The position numbers were made by a program, and so were the translations under genes. A stretch of 64,000 nt of DNA from Clostridia bacterium (lineage in GTDB: Bacteria > Bacillota > Clostridia > Oscillospirales > CAG-272), in the NCBI GenBank assembly GCA_017461365.1, contig JAFTYG010000006.1, forward strand, positions 62,001 through 126,000, given 5' to 3'. The notes under the pieces are model-generated. The model saw only the letters and a program-made list of their open reading frames with translations. It was not told where the DNA came from and ran no database searches. Every line of letters begins with the position of its first letter. Position 1 is the first letter of the stretch. Shown here one piece after another: positions 9,158 through 17,927 of this stretch.

Positions 9158-9927
9158 TTTTTCGCCGGATCCTTATCAGCTTTCTCCGCAGATAATTTAG
9201 CGCTCTCGGCATACTTTGCGCCTTCTTTTACATAACGACCGTGCTTATCTCCGCGCCTGTAATAGACCGCGCCCTTTATGCTGTGATCGTTCAGCACGAC
9301 GCCTACTATCTTAGCGCCGAGCTTCTCCATAGCCTCGATGGAAGCGTTTATCTTCTTCGCTGTGCTTCTGCCTGAGCGTACCGTAAAGATATATCCCGTG
9401 ATCGCCTTGGAGTTCACCACTGCGTCGGTAACTATGCCGATGGGCGGAAAGTCGATAAAAATTATGTCATACTCCTTCTTCCAAGCGTCAAGATATTCCG
9501 AAAACCGAGGACACGCGATGAGCTCCGAGGGGTTGGGGGGAATCCTTCCGCTCGTAATAAGATCGAGGTTTTTGCGTACGCCGCGTATGGTGACGTCCTT
9601 TGAGATGCCCGAAAGAAGCTCGCTGAGTCCCTGACGCTTGTTATCAAATCCGAAGAGATCGTGAAGAACGGGACAGCGCATATCGGCGTCTATGAGGAGT
9701 ACCTTTTTGTCTATCTGCGTAAATGAGATCGCAAGATTTGCGATGACCGTGCTCTTTCCCGTATGCTCTCTTGACGAGGTAACTGCAAAAACGGGCGCGC
9801 CGTCTGCGGTATCAGTGATCGTGTAAATAAGATTTGTGCGAAGCTGATTGAACGCCTCGCGTACGGCAAAGGGGGCCTCGGCATCAAGCATCTTTGGTTC
9901 AAGATCGTTTTTTACAGTTTTTTTCAT
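9154..9927 (-). CDS. CpsD/CapB-family tyrosine-protein kinase
   Basis: 257 residues, a BY-kinase. It has the Walker A-type SSREHTGKST (~51-60), Walker A' LLIDADMRCP and Walker B IIFIDFPP (Phe where Thr is common). The N-terminal EAFNQLRTNL helix contacts the next subunit in the ring. The C-terminal tail has a few scattered Tyr (VYYRRGDKHGRY, KYAES), not a dense Tyr cluster. It works with the membrane adaptor at 9943-10770 and the phosphatase at 8459 to control exopolysaccharide length or export. A good ribosome site (AAAGGAG) precedes ATG 9927. Confidence 0.87.
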   Translation of the reverse strand: MKKTVKNDLEPKMLDAEAPFAVREAFNQLRTNLIYTITDTADGAPVFAVTSSREHTGKSTVIANLAISFTQIDKKVLLIDADMRCPVLHDLFGFDNKRQGLSELLSGISKDVTIRGVRKNLDLITSGRIPPNPSELIACPRFSEYLDAWKKEYDIIFIDFPPIGIVTDAVVNSKAITGYIFTVRSGRSTAKKINASIEAMEKLGAKIVGVVLNDHSIKGAVYYRRGDKHGRYVKEGAKYAESAKLSAEKADKDPAKK

Positions 9928-9942
9928 GCTAAGACTCCTTTC

Positions 9943-10770
9943 TCACTTTTTTGAAGACTTTTCCCAATGGGGGATAGCTCCGATCAGAGGGCTCTTAACG
10001 TACTTTTTGATGTCGTCCTCCGAGGAAACGTTAGTATCAAAAAATCCCTTAATGAGAAATATACAGTAAATAAAAGCGGCAGAGCCCATGGTCGCAAGAC
10101 CTATGTAGCGCGTAGTGTCGGGAGAATCGGCGGTCTTGTCCACAACGGGAGCGTTTACCGTGGTAAAGCAGGGAAGACTTCCGTCAAGTCCGAGATCCTT
10201 CAGATAGTATTCGATGTCGTCCGTAGTAACGCTCTCGCTCTTTCCGAAGTTCGAAAGCGTCTGCCAAGCGACCTCAACAAGATAATCGTTGGTAAGTCTG
10301 TCGGGCTTGGCAATATCTGTGACAGCCTGAGGAGCTATCTGCTCGATGGTTTTTGCGACCTCATAGGCAAATTCGGGATTTGTGCTCGTAACCGTTATTG
10401 TGAAGAGTGAGGTGTTGTCACTCGAGGATGCCGAGATCATACCTCTGAGCTGATTGGGGGTTACCTGACTTTTCTCAGGTCTGCCCTCATTTATAGCGTC
10501 CGCAACGTCGTTAAGTATAACGTCGCTCTTTATAAGCTCTACGTAGTCGTTTATGAGGTAAGATGAAGCGGCGAGCAGAGCAGATGTGGTGTAGTCATAC
10601 GAGGTGTTTGTATTGACAACGTAAAATTCGACCGAAGAAGAATATTTTTTGGGAATAAAATTAACAAAAATTCCGACGAAGAGCGCCGCAACGACAGCGA
10701 CGGCTATCATCAGTATCCAGCACTTTTTCAGAGCCTTCCAGAAAAAGCCGAGATTGATATCGTGTTCCAT
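9943..10770 (-). CDS. Wzz/CpsC-type chain-length and kinase-adaptor membrane protein
   Basis: 275 residues from ATG 10770 (MEHDINLGFFWKALKK), which has AAAGAAAGG upstream; a longer frame to 10833 has no ribosome site and runs into the promoter. A membrane segment at ~17-38 is followed by an extracellular Wzz domain (YSSSVEFYVVN, ELIKSDVILNDVADAI, SSSDNTSLFTITV), a second membrane segment at ~222-242 and a short cytoplasmic tail. This is the adaptor that activates CpsD-type kinases. It is the first gene of the operon; the kinase follows after 15 bases. A sigma-A promoter lies immediately upstream. Confidence 0.83.
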   Translation of the reverse strand: MEHDINLGFFWKALKKCWILMIAVAVVAALFVGIFVNFIPKKYSSSVEFYVVNTNTSYDYTTSALLAASSYLINDYVELIKSDVILNDVADAINEGRPEKSQVTPNQLRGMISASSSDNTSLFTITVTSTNPEFAYEVAKTIEQIAPQAVTDIAKPDRLTNDYLVEVAWQTLSNFGKSESVTTDDIEYYLKDLGLDGSLPCFTTVNAPVVDKTADSPDTTRYIGLATMGSAAFIYCIFLIKGFFDTNVSSEDDIKKYVKSPLIGAIPHWEKSSKK

Positions 10771-10838
10771 AAGTAAAACCTTTCTTTGTTGGTTGTAGAT
10801 CTGAGCGCTTGCCAATTGATAACAAAACACCATACACT

Positions 10839-10867
10839 ATTGTACCATAGTAACGGTGTTTTGTCAA
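10839..10867 (-). promoter_or_regulatory. Promoter of the cps operon with overlapping inverted repeat
   Basis: On the minus strand TTGACA (10862-10867), a 17-base gap and TACAAT (10839-10844). A 10-bp inverted repeat, ACAAAACACC (10822-10831) and GGTGTTTTGT (10855-10864), flanks the -10 and touches the -35, so it could be an operator. Confidence 0.75.
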
Positions 10868-10896
10868 GCGAAAAATGTTTGATTTGAACAAAAAAA

Positions 10897-11844
10897 TCAG
10901 ACTATTCTGTTGGAAAAATGTCCCTTTTCAAAATTTTTCACATTTTGAGCGATTATAGCGACACACCTTGCTCTCGCTTCTGCCGAGCCCCACGCCATAT
11001 GGGGTGTAAGGAGGACGTTTTTTCTGCCCAGAATACGCGTATATGGGTGCTCCTCTCCAAACGGCTCCCTTGAATACACGTCAATGCCGAGTCCGCCGAG
11101 ATGGGCGCGTTCAATGGCATCTGTCAGCGCCTCCTCGTCCGCGACGGCGCCTCTTGCTGAGTTTATTAAGATCGCGCCCTTTTTCATCTTCGCTATACGC
11201 TCTCGGCTGATAAGTCCGCGCGTGTCCTCTGTGAGAGGTACGTGCAGCGAGATTATATTGGAGCTTTCGCAAAGCGTGTCTATGTCGACGGCCCTGTAAC
11301 GGTCGTCGATTTTGCGGCGGCACATAAGTATATTACAGCCGAACGCCTGCGCTATTTCTGCGACGCGCGATCCGATAGCACCACCGCCGACGACACCCCA
11401 GGTCATTGACGACAGCTCGTGATATACGGGGGTGAGGCGGTTTGCAAGCCCCGAGGCGGAATATTCGCCCGAATTTACAAAATCGGTGTACTCTCCGAGA
11501 CGCGACGCAAGTGATAGCGCCATAGCCGCCGTTACCTGAGCTACGCTGTCGGTCGAGTAGGCTGGGACGTTGCAAAGTGCTATACCGCGCGAGCGGCAGT
11601 ATTCCACGTCGATATTGTCATAGCCCGTGGCCGTTACGCAGATAAGCCTCAGCGCCTTGGCATTTTCAAGATTATGAGCGCCGAGCTTGATTTTATTTAC
11701 TATCACCGCCTCGGCAAATGACAGCTTTTTTTCTACCTCGTCGGGCGTTGTGCTTTTATGTTCTGTGACCTCTCCCGCGGAATATATGGGAGAAAGGTCG
11801 ATGTCCTCGCCTAAGGTGGCGGAGTCGAGAATTACGATTTTCAA
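10897..11844 (-). CDS. D-isomer-specific 2-hydroxyacid dehydrogenase
   Basis: 315 residues. NAD(H)-dependent reduction of a 2-keto acid is expected. The Rossmann motif is WGVVGGGAIGSRVAEIA, preceded by ATGYDNIDV and by the QVTAAMALSLASR helix. The catalytic elements are INSARGAVADEEAL (Arg region), GIDVYSREP (Glu region) and TPHMAW (His). It resembles glycerate/lactate dehydrogenases of the family; the substrate is undetermined. The start codon is TTG at 11844 (read as Met), with AAGGAG nine bases upstream and no suitable ATG. It lies downstream of the lysyl-tRNA synthetase gene but behind a terminator. Confidence 0.85.
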   Translation of the reverse strand: MKIVILDSATLGEDIDLSPIYSAGEVTEHKSTTPDEVEKKLSFAEAVIVNKIKLGAHNLENAKALRLICVTATGYDNIDVEYCRSRGIALCNVPAYSTDSVAQVTAAMALSLASRLGEYTDFVNSGEYSASGLANRLTPVYHELSSMTWGVVGGGAIGSRVAEIAQAFGCNILMCRRKIDDRYRAVDIDTLCESSNIISLHVPLTEDTRGLISRERIAKMKKGAILINSARGAVADEEALTDAIERAHLGGLGIDVYSREPFGEEHPYTRILGRKNVLLTPHMAWGSAEARARCVAIIAQNVKNFEKGHFSNRIV

Positions 11845-11873
11845 AGCGTTGCTCTCCTTCGTTTAAAAATTAA

Positions 11874-11903
11874 GGAGCTGTCTTGTTTGAAAAAGACAGC
11901 TCC
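11874..11903. terminator. Terminator after the lysyl-tRNA synthetase gene
   Basis: GGAGCTGTCTT (11874-11884) pairs with AAGACAGCTCC (11893-11903), followed on the minus strand by a T-rich stretch. One of a family of GGAGCTG-type hairpins in the window. Confidence 0.75.
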
Positions 11904-11912
11904 CATTAAGAC

Positions 11913-13964
11913 TTACTTTATCTGTGTTCCCGTGGGAACGGATGGATCGACGAAGATCACCTTGCATCCGCAGGCATTGTTCGTTGCCGCAAGAAGCATA
12001 CCCTCGGAATTTACGTTGCAAATTCTTCCGGGCTTGAGGTTTGCGATAACGATTATCTTCTTGCCTACAAGCTCCTCGGGCTTGTATTCCTCCTTGATGG
12101 AGGACATGATAACTCTCTCTCCGAGACCGTCGTCAAGCGTCAGCTTCAGGCAGGAGTGAGATTTTCTTACGCTCTCGGCCTTGAGTATCTCGCAGACACG
12201 GAGGTCTATCTTGGCAAAATCGTCTATCGTGACCTGCGCCTTTACGGGCTCTACGGGATCAGCCTCACGGACGATCTCCTCCTTTTCTTCCTCTGCGGGC
12301 GCGCACTCCTCGCAGGGAGTTTCAGCCGCGATCTCCTCCTCGGTCTGAGGATAAGAGAAATCAAGAAGTCCGACATATTCGGCAGAATCTATTGCGTAGA
12401 GGAAGAGGTAGAGACGGGGACCTTTTTCCTTGTCTATAAGCAGCTTGTACACGTTCTTGAAGAACGCGCCCTGAACTACTTTGAGCTCCTTGTCGGTCAT
12501 GTCCGTGCCGTATATGCGCTTGGGGATAGCATAGAGCTCGGCGTTTAGCTCGTCAAGCGTGTAGCCGCCCTTTGCGATATATTCGTGAAGCATCTCTATC
12601 GACTTTTTAGCGTTTTCGTCAAGCTCGTTGTACACCTCGAAGTTGCGCGTCTTTCTCAGTCGGTTGACCTGATCGGGAGCGCACTGCTCGAGCCAGAACT
12701 TTGCTCTCTCAAGTCTGTCGGAGAAATCAGCCTCCTTGTATGGCGTACCGATCTTTTCAAAAACGGTCTCGAGCATGGGAACGTTGAAGTTTACGATAGA
12801 GCCGAGCTGAACGATAAGCGACATGGGAACGGTAACGACGTCTCTGCCCTCTATCTTGCAGTTGTACATAATGTCGCGTACGGCGTCGCTCGCCTTGCCC
12901 TCGCGGCAGTCGGTGAGCTGCTTGTCAAACTCAAAGTACTGACGGAGGATGCCGTCGTCGAAGCAGATGTCGAACGCCTTTGTGGGCTCGGTCTTTGAGT
13001 AGAGCCAGAGGAGCACCTCGGGCTGATAGAGCTTGAGAAGCGTGTCGGGAGTGAGATTGAGACCTGAGGAGCTCGACATCTTACCCGTCATACCCTTTAT
13101 ACCGATAAATTCATAGCCTTGGAAAATGGGCGCGTCGAAGTTGAATATCTTCTTGGAGATTATCTTAGAGTTGCTGTAAGAGCCAGTGGGAGCGGCATGG
13201 TCTTTTCCGCCGGGCTCGAAATCTACCTTCTCGTATCTCCAACGCATAGCCCAGTCGACCTTCCAGCCGAGCTTGCAGTTGAAGTTTTCAAGGAAGTTGA
13301 AGTGTCCCGAGTGACCGCAACGGCAGGTGTAGTCCGCCTCTGTTCCGTCCTCGGAGAATTTCGTGATCTTAGTAAAGTCTGTGTGACATTCGGGGCAGAA
13401 GATGCTTACGGGCGAGTAAGCCGCTTTCTCCGCGTCGTGCTCGGCGCGAAGCTCTTCCTCGGACTTCGATGTGTCCTTGGTCTTGAAGGAGTCGAGTATC
13501 TCAAATATCTCGCCTCTCTTATGTATTGCCTCGATTATATCCTTTGTGTACTTGCCCGAGCGGTACATTTCTGCCTGATAGCGGCAGTCAAGCTCCATTC
13601 CGAAGGGCTCGATACCTTTGAGAAATTCTTCCTCAAAGTGCTCGGCATAGTTCTTGTGACAGCCCCAAGGATCGGGAATATCAACGTAGGGACAGCCGAT
13701 ATACTTGTCGTAGTCACTGCCGACTACAGCCTGAACGTTTGCGGGGATCTTACGGCAACGGTCGAACTCGTCCCACGAAACGAGAAGTCTCGCTTTTTTG
13801 CCTCTCTTCTGAAGCGCCTTTACCACGAAAAGGGGAGTGGCGAAGTCGCGGAAGTTACCTATATGAACGGAGCCCGAGGGGCTGACGCCTGCGGCGCAGA
13901 CGTATTCCTCCTTGTCGGGATCGCGCGCGATTATTTTTTCTGCAATTTCATCTGACCAATGCAT
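11913..13964 (-). CDS. lysK: Class I lysyl-tRNA synthetase with C-terminal tRNA-binding domain
   Basis: 683 residues. It charges tRNA-Lys. The class I signatures are present: HIGN at 34-37 and KMSSS at about 293-297. Together with the insert containing CPEC and CRCGH (probable zinc site, ~190-225), the overall body matches the archaeal/spirochaete-type LysRS I, not the common class II enzyme. After an acidic, Glu/Pro-rich linker (~545-570) a complete EMAP/MetG-C-like tRNA-binding domain follows (DFAKIDLRVCEI, NLKPGRICNVNSEGMLLAA). This appendix is not part of typical class I LysRS (usually ~500-550 residues). ATG 13964 has AAGGAG upstream. It has its own promoter and terminator. Confidence 0.9.
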   Translation of the reverse strand: MHWSDEIAEKIIARDPDKEEYVCAAGVSPSGSVHIGNFRDFATPLFVVKALQKRGKKARLLVSWDEFDRCRKIPANVQAVVGSDYDKYIGCPYVDIPDPWGCHKNYAEHFEEEFLKGIEPFGMELDCRYQAEMYRSGKYTKDIIEAIHKRGEIFEILDSFKTKDTSKSEEELRAEHDAEKAAYSPVSIFCPECHTDFTKITKFSEDGTEADYTCRCGHSGHFNFLENFNCKLGWKVDWAMRWRYEKVDFEPGGKDHAAPTGSYSNSKIISKKIFNFDAPIFQGYEFIGIKGMTGKMSSSSGLNLTPDTLLKLYQPEVLLWLYSKTEPTKAFDICFDDGILRQYFEFDKQLTDCREGKASDAVRDIMYNCKIEGRDVVTVPMSLIVQLGSIVNFNVPMLETVFEKIGTPYKEADFSDRLERAKFWLEQCAPDQVNRLRKTRNFEVYNELDENAKKSIEMLHEYIAKGGYTLDELNAELYAIPKRIYGTDMTDKELKVVQGAFFKNVYKLLIDKEKGPRLYLFLYAIDSAEYVGLLDFSYPQTEEEIAAETPCEECAPAEEEKEEIVREADPVEPVKAQVTIDDFAKIDLRVCEILKAESVRKSHSCLKLTLDDGLGERVIMSSIKEEYKPEELVGKKIIVIANLKPGRICNVNSEGMLLAATNNACGCKVIFVDPSVPTGTQIK

Positions 13965-14006
13965 TTGAAGCTACTCCTTAAAACACAAAAATTATACATT
14001 TATACT

Positions 14007-14035
14007 ATTTTATCATAAAATACGGGAAAAGTCAA
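14007..14035 (-). promoter_or_regulatory. Promoter of the lysyl-tRNA synthetase gene
   Basis: Minus strand: TTGACT (14030-14035), 17 bases, TAAAAT (14007-14012). The leader to ATG 13964 is only about 35 bases, so there is no room for a T-box riboswitch. Confidence 0.7.
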
Positions 14036-14090
14036 TGATTTTCGGGCTCTTGACCTAAAAAATAAGTAAATTTGGAAGATAGCGCCGAAA

Positions 14091-14408
14091 TTACCAGAAC
14101 GGGTGGGTAAAGAGCTCAATGATAAATACCGTAAGACAAGCGCCAACGGCTGTCCATAAAAGACCTTTTCCGAAAAAGGCGATTACCATGGCGACTATAA
14201 GGGCGGCTATACCCGCAAATACTGATTGAGTTGAGTGGATAACGGCGGGAAAGGTCATTACAGCCAAGGTCACATACGGAACGTAATAGAGGAAAGAACG
14301 GATGGTTTTGTTCTTTATCTCTTTTCGTATGAGCGTCAGCGGAAGAACGCGGATAAGATATGTAACGCCCGCCATACAGGCGATGTAAACGATTATTTTC
14401 CAGTCCAT
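14091..14408 (-). CDS. azlD: AzlD-family branched-chain amino acid exporter subunit
   Basis: 105 residues with four hydrophobic segments, the size and pattern of AzlD. Characteristic elements are YLIRVLPLTLIRKEI and the YYVPYVTLAVMTFPA segment. It is the small partner of AzlC; together they export branched-chain amino acids and analogues. Its ATG (14406-14408) directly follows the AzlC stop, and its ribosome site lies inside the azlC 3' end. Confidence 0.88.
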   Translation of the reverse strand: MDWKIIVYIACMAGVTYLIRVLPLTLIRKEIKNKTIRSFLYYVPYVTLAVMTFPAVIHSTQSVFAGIAALIVAMVIAFFGKGLLWTAVGACLTVFIIELFTHPFW

Positions 14409-15134
14409 TTATTCCTCCTCCTTTTCTTTTTCATCCTTGTCCTTTACGGGGAAGAGGATGGCGGCAATGAGAGATATAACTACCGTTAGTATTATTATGC
14501 GTATGCCCTCGTCTATCATATTGAGATAGGGGATATACGTAAATGCGGCGCTTGCGGCAAAGCTGATCACCACGAGCGCGGCGACAACCCGATTTTTCTT
14601 TGCCTCGGGAACGAACACCGATATAAACATACCGTAAAGACCTACCGAGAGCGCGCTGAGCACGAACGCGGGGAGGATACCTCCGAGCATTGCGCCGAGA
14701 TACGTTCCCGACGTCCAACCGAGCGTAGCAACACAGAACGCGCCGTACGTAAAGCAGGGATCGAGAGGCACAGGCAGACCTATTGAGATACCGAATATCT
14801 CATCTGTGACGGTAAAGCCGAGGAGAAGGCGCTGAAATATGCCGATGTTCGGCTTCAGCTTTTGCGACAGTGCAGCCGACATAAGAAGATAGCGCGCGTT
14901 TGCGATGGCCTCCATGACCGCGACCTCCAAAAATGACGCGCCTGCGGCGATAAGCGTAAAGCCGACGTGTTCACCTGCCGAAGCGTTTATAAGAAGGCTC
15001 GTTATCGCCGCCGCCAAAGAGGGGATACCCGCCTGACGCGCCGAAATACCGAGGGCGATCGCCACGGCAAAGTATCCGAGGGAGATGGGGATACCCGCCT
15101 TCATTCCTTTCAAGAACCATTGTTTTCTGCTCAT
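14409..15134 (-). CDS. azlC: AzlC-family branched-chain amino acid permease
   Basis: 241 residues from ATG 15134 (MSRKQWFLKGMKAGIPISLGY), with AAGGAAG upstream. A longer frame to 15182 overlaps the promoter and is rejected. It has about seven membrane segments and the family blocks GYFAVAIALGI, INASAGEHVGF, ANARYLLMSAALS and FTVTDEIFGI. It ends in a charged KDKDEKEKEEE tail that also encodes the azlD ribosome site. It forms the two-subunit AzlCD exporter. Leucine-responsive control is common in the family but no regulator gene is adjacent. Confidence 0.88.
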   Translation of the reverse strand: MSRKQWFLKGMKAGIPISLGYFAVAIALGISARQAGIPSLAAAITSLLINASAGEHVGFTLIAAGASFLEVAVMEAIANARYLLMSAALSQKLKPNIGIFQRLLLGFTVTDEIFGISIGLPVPLDPCFTYGAFCVATLGWTSGTYLGAMLGGILPAFVLSALSVGLYGMFISVFVPEAKKNRVVAALVVISFAASAAFTYIPYLNMIDEGIRIIILTVVISLIAAILFPVKDKDEKEKEEE

Positions 15135-15170
15135 AAAAATGACTTCCTTATTTGTTTTATACAACTGCTT

Positions 15171-15199
15171 AGTATAGCACACTTTTCTTGATTTGTCAA
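15171..15199 (-). promoter_or_regulatory. Promoter of azlCD
   Basis: Minus strand: TTGACA (15194-15199), 17 bases, TATACT (15171-15176), about 35 bases before the azlC start. Confidence 0.75.
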
Positions 15200-15256
15200 T
15201 AAGTTTACCTTTAAATGCTGAGGATGCGGAGGTTAAAAGATACGGATCGAAAAAAT

Positions 15257-15287
15257 CAAGGAGCTGAGTTTCATCCTCAGCTCCTTG
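15257..15287 (-). terminator. Terminator of the MarR/ABC/nuclease-like operon
   Basis: CAAGGAGCTGAG (15257-15268) pairs with CTCAGCTCCTTG (15276-15287), just beyond the stop of the gene at 15295 (-). Confidence 0.75.
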
Positions 15288-15294
15288 TAAAATA

Positions 15295-16038
15295 TCATTT
15301 TACCGAATAGATATATTTTTTCCCGACCTTACGTCGATCAAGAAGTCCGACCGAGCAGAGAAGATTTAAGCACGAATAAAGATCTCTGCCCTTTTTCTTT
15401 ATAAAATTCCCGTATTCGGCGGCAGAGAAGCTCTCTTTGCTCTCGGGCAGAAAACGGCGAAGCTCCTCGGCGGACGAAAATTCCTCGTCCGACACAAGCG
15501 TGACAGGGAAGAGCTCGCTCTCATATGCGCCCGTTTTGCGGTAGCGCACACGCTCGGAGTATCTGTATTCCTCTGCGTCTATAATGAGCAGACGTATCTT
15601 CAACCGCTCGCTTGGAAAGACCTCGCGTATGCCGAAAAGACAGGGCAAAAGATCGCTCGCATCCTTGTGCGAGGGAGACATCTTGCGCCGCAGTATCTCT
15701 CCCGTTTCGGGATCGACGCGTATGAGCAGCTTGTTGCGTATTACGGGGCAGACGACCGTTACCGAAAGGTCTGTTTGCTCGAGATAATATCTCAGCTTCG
15801 GCAGAAGCCGCCCGAACGCCCTTGTCTGTATCTCGGTCACACGTCCGCCCTCACATATGTCAGCAACGTATCTGCCAACGGGTATTTCATACGCCGCCTC
15901 ATTCTCGGTGACGTAGCGCTTGAGTATTCTGTGAAGGCGCTTTTCCTTGTACGTTCCTATGCCGCTCTCCTTGCCGAGGATGCGAAGCGTTTCGCAATCT
16001 TCTCGGCAAAGAGCTTCAAATCTTTCGGCATCCATCAT
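15295..16038 (-). CDS. Uncharacterised protein with PD-(D/E)XK-like nuclease motif
   Basis: 247 residues. Around residues 45-71 it shows E(45)...VADIC (Asp60)...TEIQT (Glu69-x-Gln71) on predicted beta strands, the spacing of a PD-(D/E)XK nuclease core in its ExQ variant. The C-terminal ~65 residues (AAEYGNFIKKKGRDLYSCLNLL, SVGLLDRRKVGKKYIY) look like a winged helix. I do not recognise a named family. Its ATG overlaps the stop of the ABC exporter gene by four bases, so it is translationally coupled to a drug-type exporter operon; why is unclear. No signal peptide or membrane segment. Confidence 0.55.
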   Translation of the reverse strand: MMDAERFEALCREDCETLRILGKESGIGTYKEKRLHRILKRYVTENEAAYEIPVGRYVADICEGGRVTEIQTRAFGRLLPKLRYYLEQTDLSVTVVCPVIRNKLLIRVDPETGEILRRKMSPSHKDASDLLPCLFGIREVFPSERLKIRLLIIDAEEYRYSERVRYRKTGAYESELFPVTLVSDEEFSSAEELRRFLPESKESFSAAEYGNFIKKKGRDLYSCLNLLCSVGLLDRRKVGKKYIYSVK

Positions 16039-17927
16039 GTCGAGATACCCGCAAATTGGTTGCTGTACAGCTTGTAGTATTCGCCGCCCGCTGCAAGGAA
16101 CTCCTCGTGGTTGCCCGCCTCGGCTACTCTGCCGCCCTTGATAACGACTATCTTGTCGGCATCGCGTATGGTGGAAAGTCTGTGCGCGATTATCAGCGAG
16201 GTGCGGTTCTTCATAAGAGCTACCATAGCCTGCTGAATGTGCATCTCGGTTCGCGTGTCGACAGAGGATGTAGCCTCGTCAAGTATAAGTATCTTGGGAT
16301 CCGCAAGAACCGCGCGGGCGATCGAGAGTAGCTGACGCTGACCTTGCGAGAGGTTGCTTCCGCCCTCGGAGAGCACCGTGTCGTAGCCGTCGGGAAGCCT
16401 TTCTATAAATTTGTCAGCCTTGGCAAATTCGGCTGCCGCGCGCATTTCCTCATCGGTGGCGTCTGCTCTGCCGTATTTTATGTTGTTGCGTATCGTGTCC
16501 GAGAAGAGTACCGTGTCCTGAAGAACTATCGCTATCGAGCGGCGGAGCTTTTCTTTCGGTATCTCGGTAATATTTCTGCCGTCAATGGTTATCTGTCCGC
16601 CGTCGACCTCATAGAAGCGCGTCAGCAGATTGACTATCGTCGTTTTTCCCGAGCCCGTAGCACCGACAATGGCTATCTTCTGTCCGGGCTTTACCCAAAG
16701 GTCGAGTCCCTTGAGTACGGGCTCGCCCTCCTCATAAGAGAAGTCGATATTATCAAAGCGGATATTGCCCTGTATCTCGGATATTTCGATGTCGGTCGTA
16801 CCCTCGTCGATCTCGTCGGCGCTGTCCATTATCTCAAAGATACGCTCAGCTCCCGCAAGAGCCGTAAGGATGGACGCGTACTGATTGGCGATCTCGTTGA
16901 CGGGGCGCGTGAACTTCTTCGAGTATTGAAGCATCGATTGGATGTTACCTATGGTCAGACCTTTCATAAAGGGCTGAGGGAAGAGAACGAAAAATCCGCC
17001 GAACGCCGCAATAAGAACGTATTGGAGATTTCCGAGGAAGTTCATGCACGGGCCCATAATAGAGCCCCATACCTTTGCGCTTACACTGCACTTGCGAAGC
17101 TCTGCCGACGTCTTTGTAAAGTCATTTACAGCCTGCTCCTCCTTGCCGTAGGCTACGACGGTCTTGTAGGACGTTACCATTTCCTCTACCTGTCCGTTGA
17201 TACCTCCGAGCAGCTTTTGCTGACGAATGAAATATTTGCGCATAAACGTGGCGAGCTTTGTGGAAACGGTTATAGTTATCGGTATCGTAAGGCAGGCGAT
17301 AAGCGCCATCGCCCAACCGTAATATATCATCATGGCGAAAGCGCCCACAAGCGTAAGTACACTCGATATGAGAGAAGCGATCGATTGCGATATGGCGTTC
17401 GAGACGTTTTCTACGTCGTTCGTCATACGCGACATAATGTCGCCGTGCTTATGTGTGTCGGTGTACTTTATGGGGAGTCTGGAGATTTTTTTGAACAGCT
17501 CGTTTCGGAGCATAAATACCGTGTTCTGCGAAAGCCTTGCCGCTATAAGACCTTGAAGAAGCGACATTATCGAGCTGACGGCAAACATGATACCCATTAC
17601 CCACAAATATCCTACCATAGCCTCGAAGTCGACACTTATGACACCCGTTTCGGCGTCCGTCTTTATCGTGTCGATGGCAAGTCCCTGAAACGCGGGGCCT
17701 GCAAGGTCAGTGACCGTTACAATGACCATTATCAGTACAAGAAGGATGATGAGAGCCTTACTCTTGCCTATGTATTTGAGGAGTCTGCCGAGAGTCCGCC
17801 TCGCATTTTTCGGCTTTTCCACCGTGGCGCGCGAATTCATAGGTCCGCCGGCTCTGCCGGGAGTACCTCCCATAGGACGGAGAGGGGGAAGAGTTGTGCT
17901 TTGCGCAGTCTTTTGCGGTCCATTCAT
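16035..17927 (-). CDS. ABC exporter half-transporter with canonical ATPase site
   Basis: 630 residues: a Pro/Gly-rich N-terminal extension (~1-45), six membrane helices (~55-340) and an ATPase domain (~385-630). It has Walker A GATGSGKTT, the signature LSQGQRQ, Walker B ILILDEATSSVD with the catalytic Glu intact, and the H-loop AHRLST. It is probably the second half of a heterodimeric exporter of the TM287/288, LmrCD or BmrCD type with the gene at 17927-19729, whose start and stop codons overlap (TGATG). Substrate unknown, perhaps drugs or peptides, controlled by the MarR repressor at the head of the operon. Confidence 0.9.
   Translation of the reverse strand: MNGPQKTAQSTTLPPLRPMGGTPGRAGGPMNSRATVEKPKNARRTLGRLLKYIGKSKALIILLVLIMVIVTVTDLAGPAFQGLAIDTIKTDAETGVISVDFEAMVGYLWVMGIMFAVSSIMSLLQGLIAARLSQNTVFMLRNELFKKISRLPIKYTDTHKHGDIMSRMTNDVENVSNAISQSIASLISSVLTLVGAFAMMIYYGWAMALIACLTIPITITVSTKLATFMRKYFIRQQKLLGGINGQVEEMVTSYKTVVAYGKEEQAVNDFTKTSAELRKCSVSAKVWGSIMGPCMNFLGNLQYVLIAAFGGFFVLFPQPFMKGLTIGNIQSMLQYSKKFTRPVNEIANQYASILTALAGAERIFEIMDSADEIDEGTTDIEISEIQGNIRFDNIDFSYEEGEPVLKGLDLWVKPGQKIAIVGATGSGKTTIVNLLTRFYEVDGGQITIDGRNITEIPKEKLRRSIAIVLQDTVLFSDTIRNNIKYGRADATDEEMRAAAEFAKADKFIERLPDGYDTVLSEGGSNLSQGQRQLLSIARAVLADPKILILDEATSSVDTRTEMHIQQAMVALMKNRTSLIIAHRLSTIRDADKIVVIKGGRVAEAGNHEEFLAAGGEYYKLYSNQFAGIST

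Noticed and set aside
13965..14090. T-box riboswitch before the lysyl-tRNA synthetase gene
   Set aside because: The promoter leaves a leader of about 35 bases, too short for any T-box.
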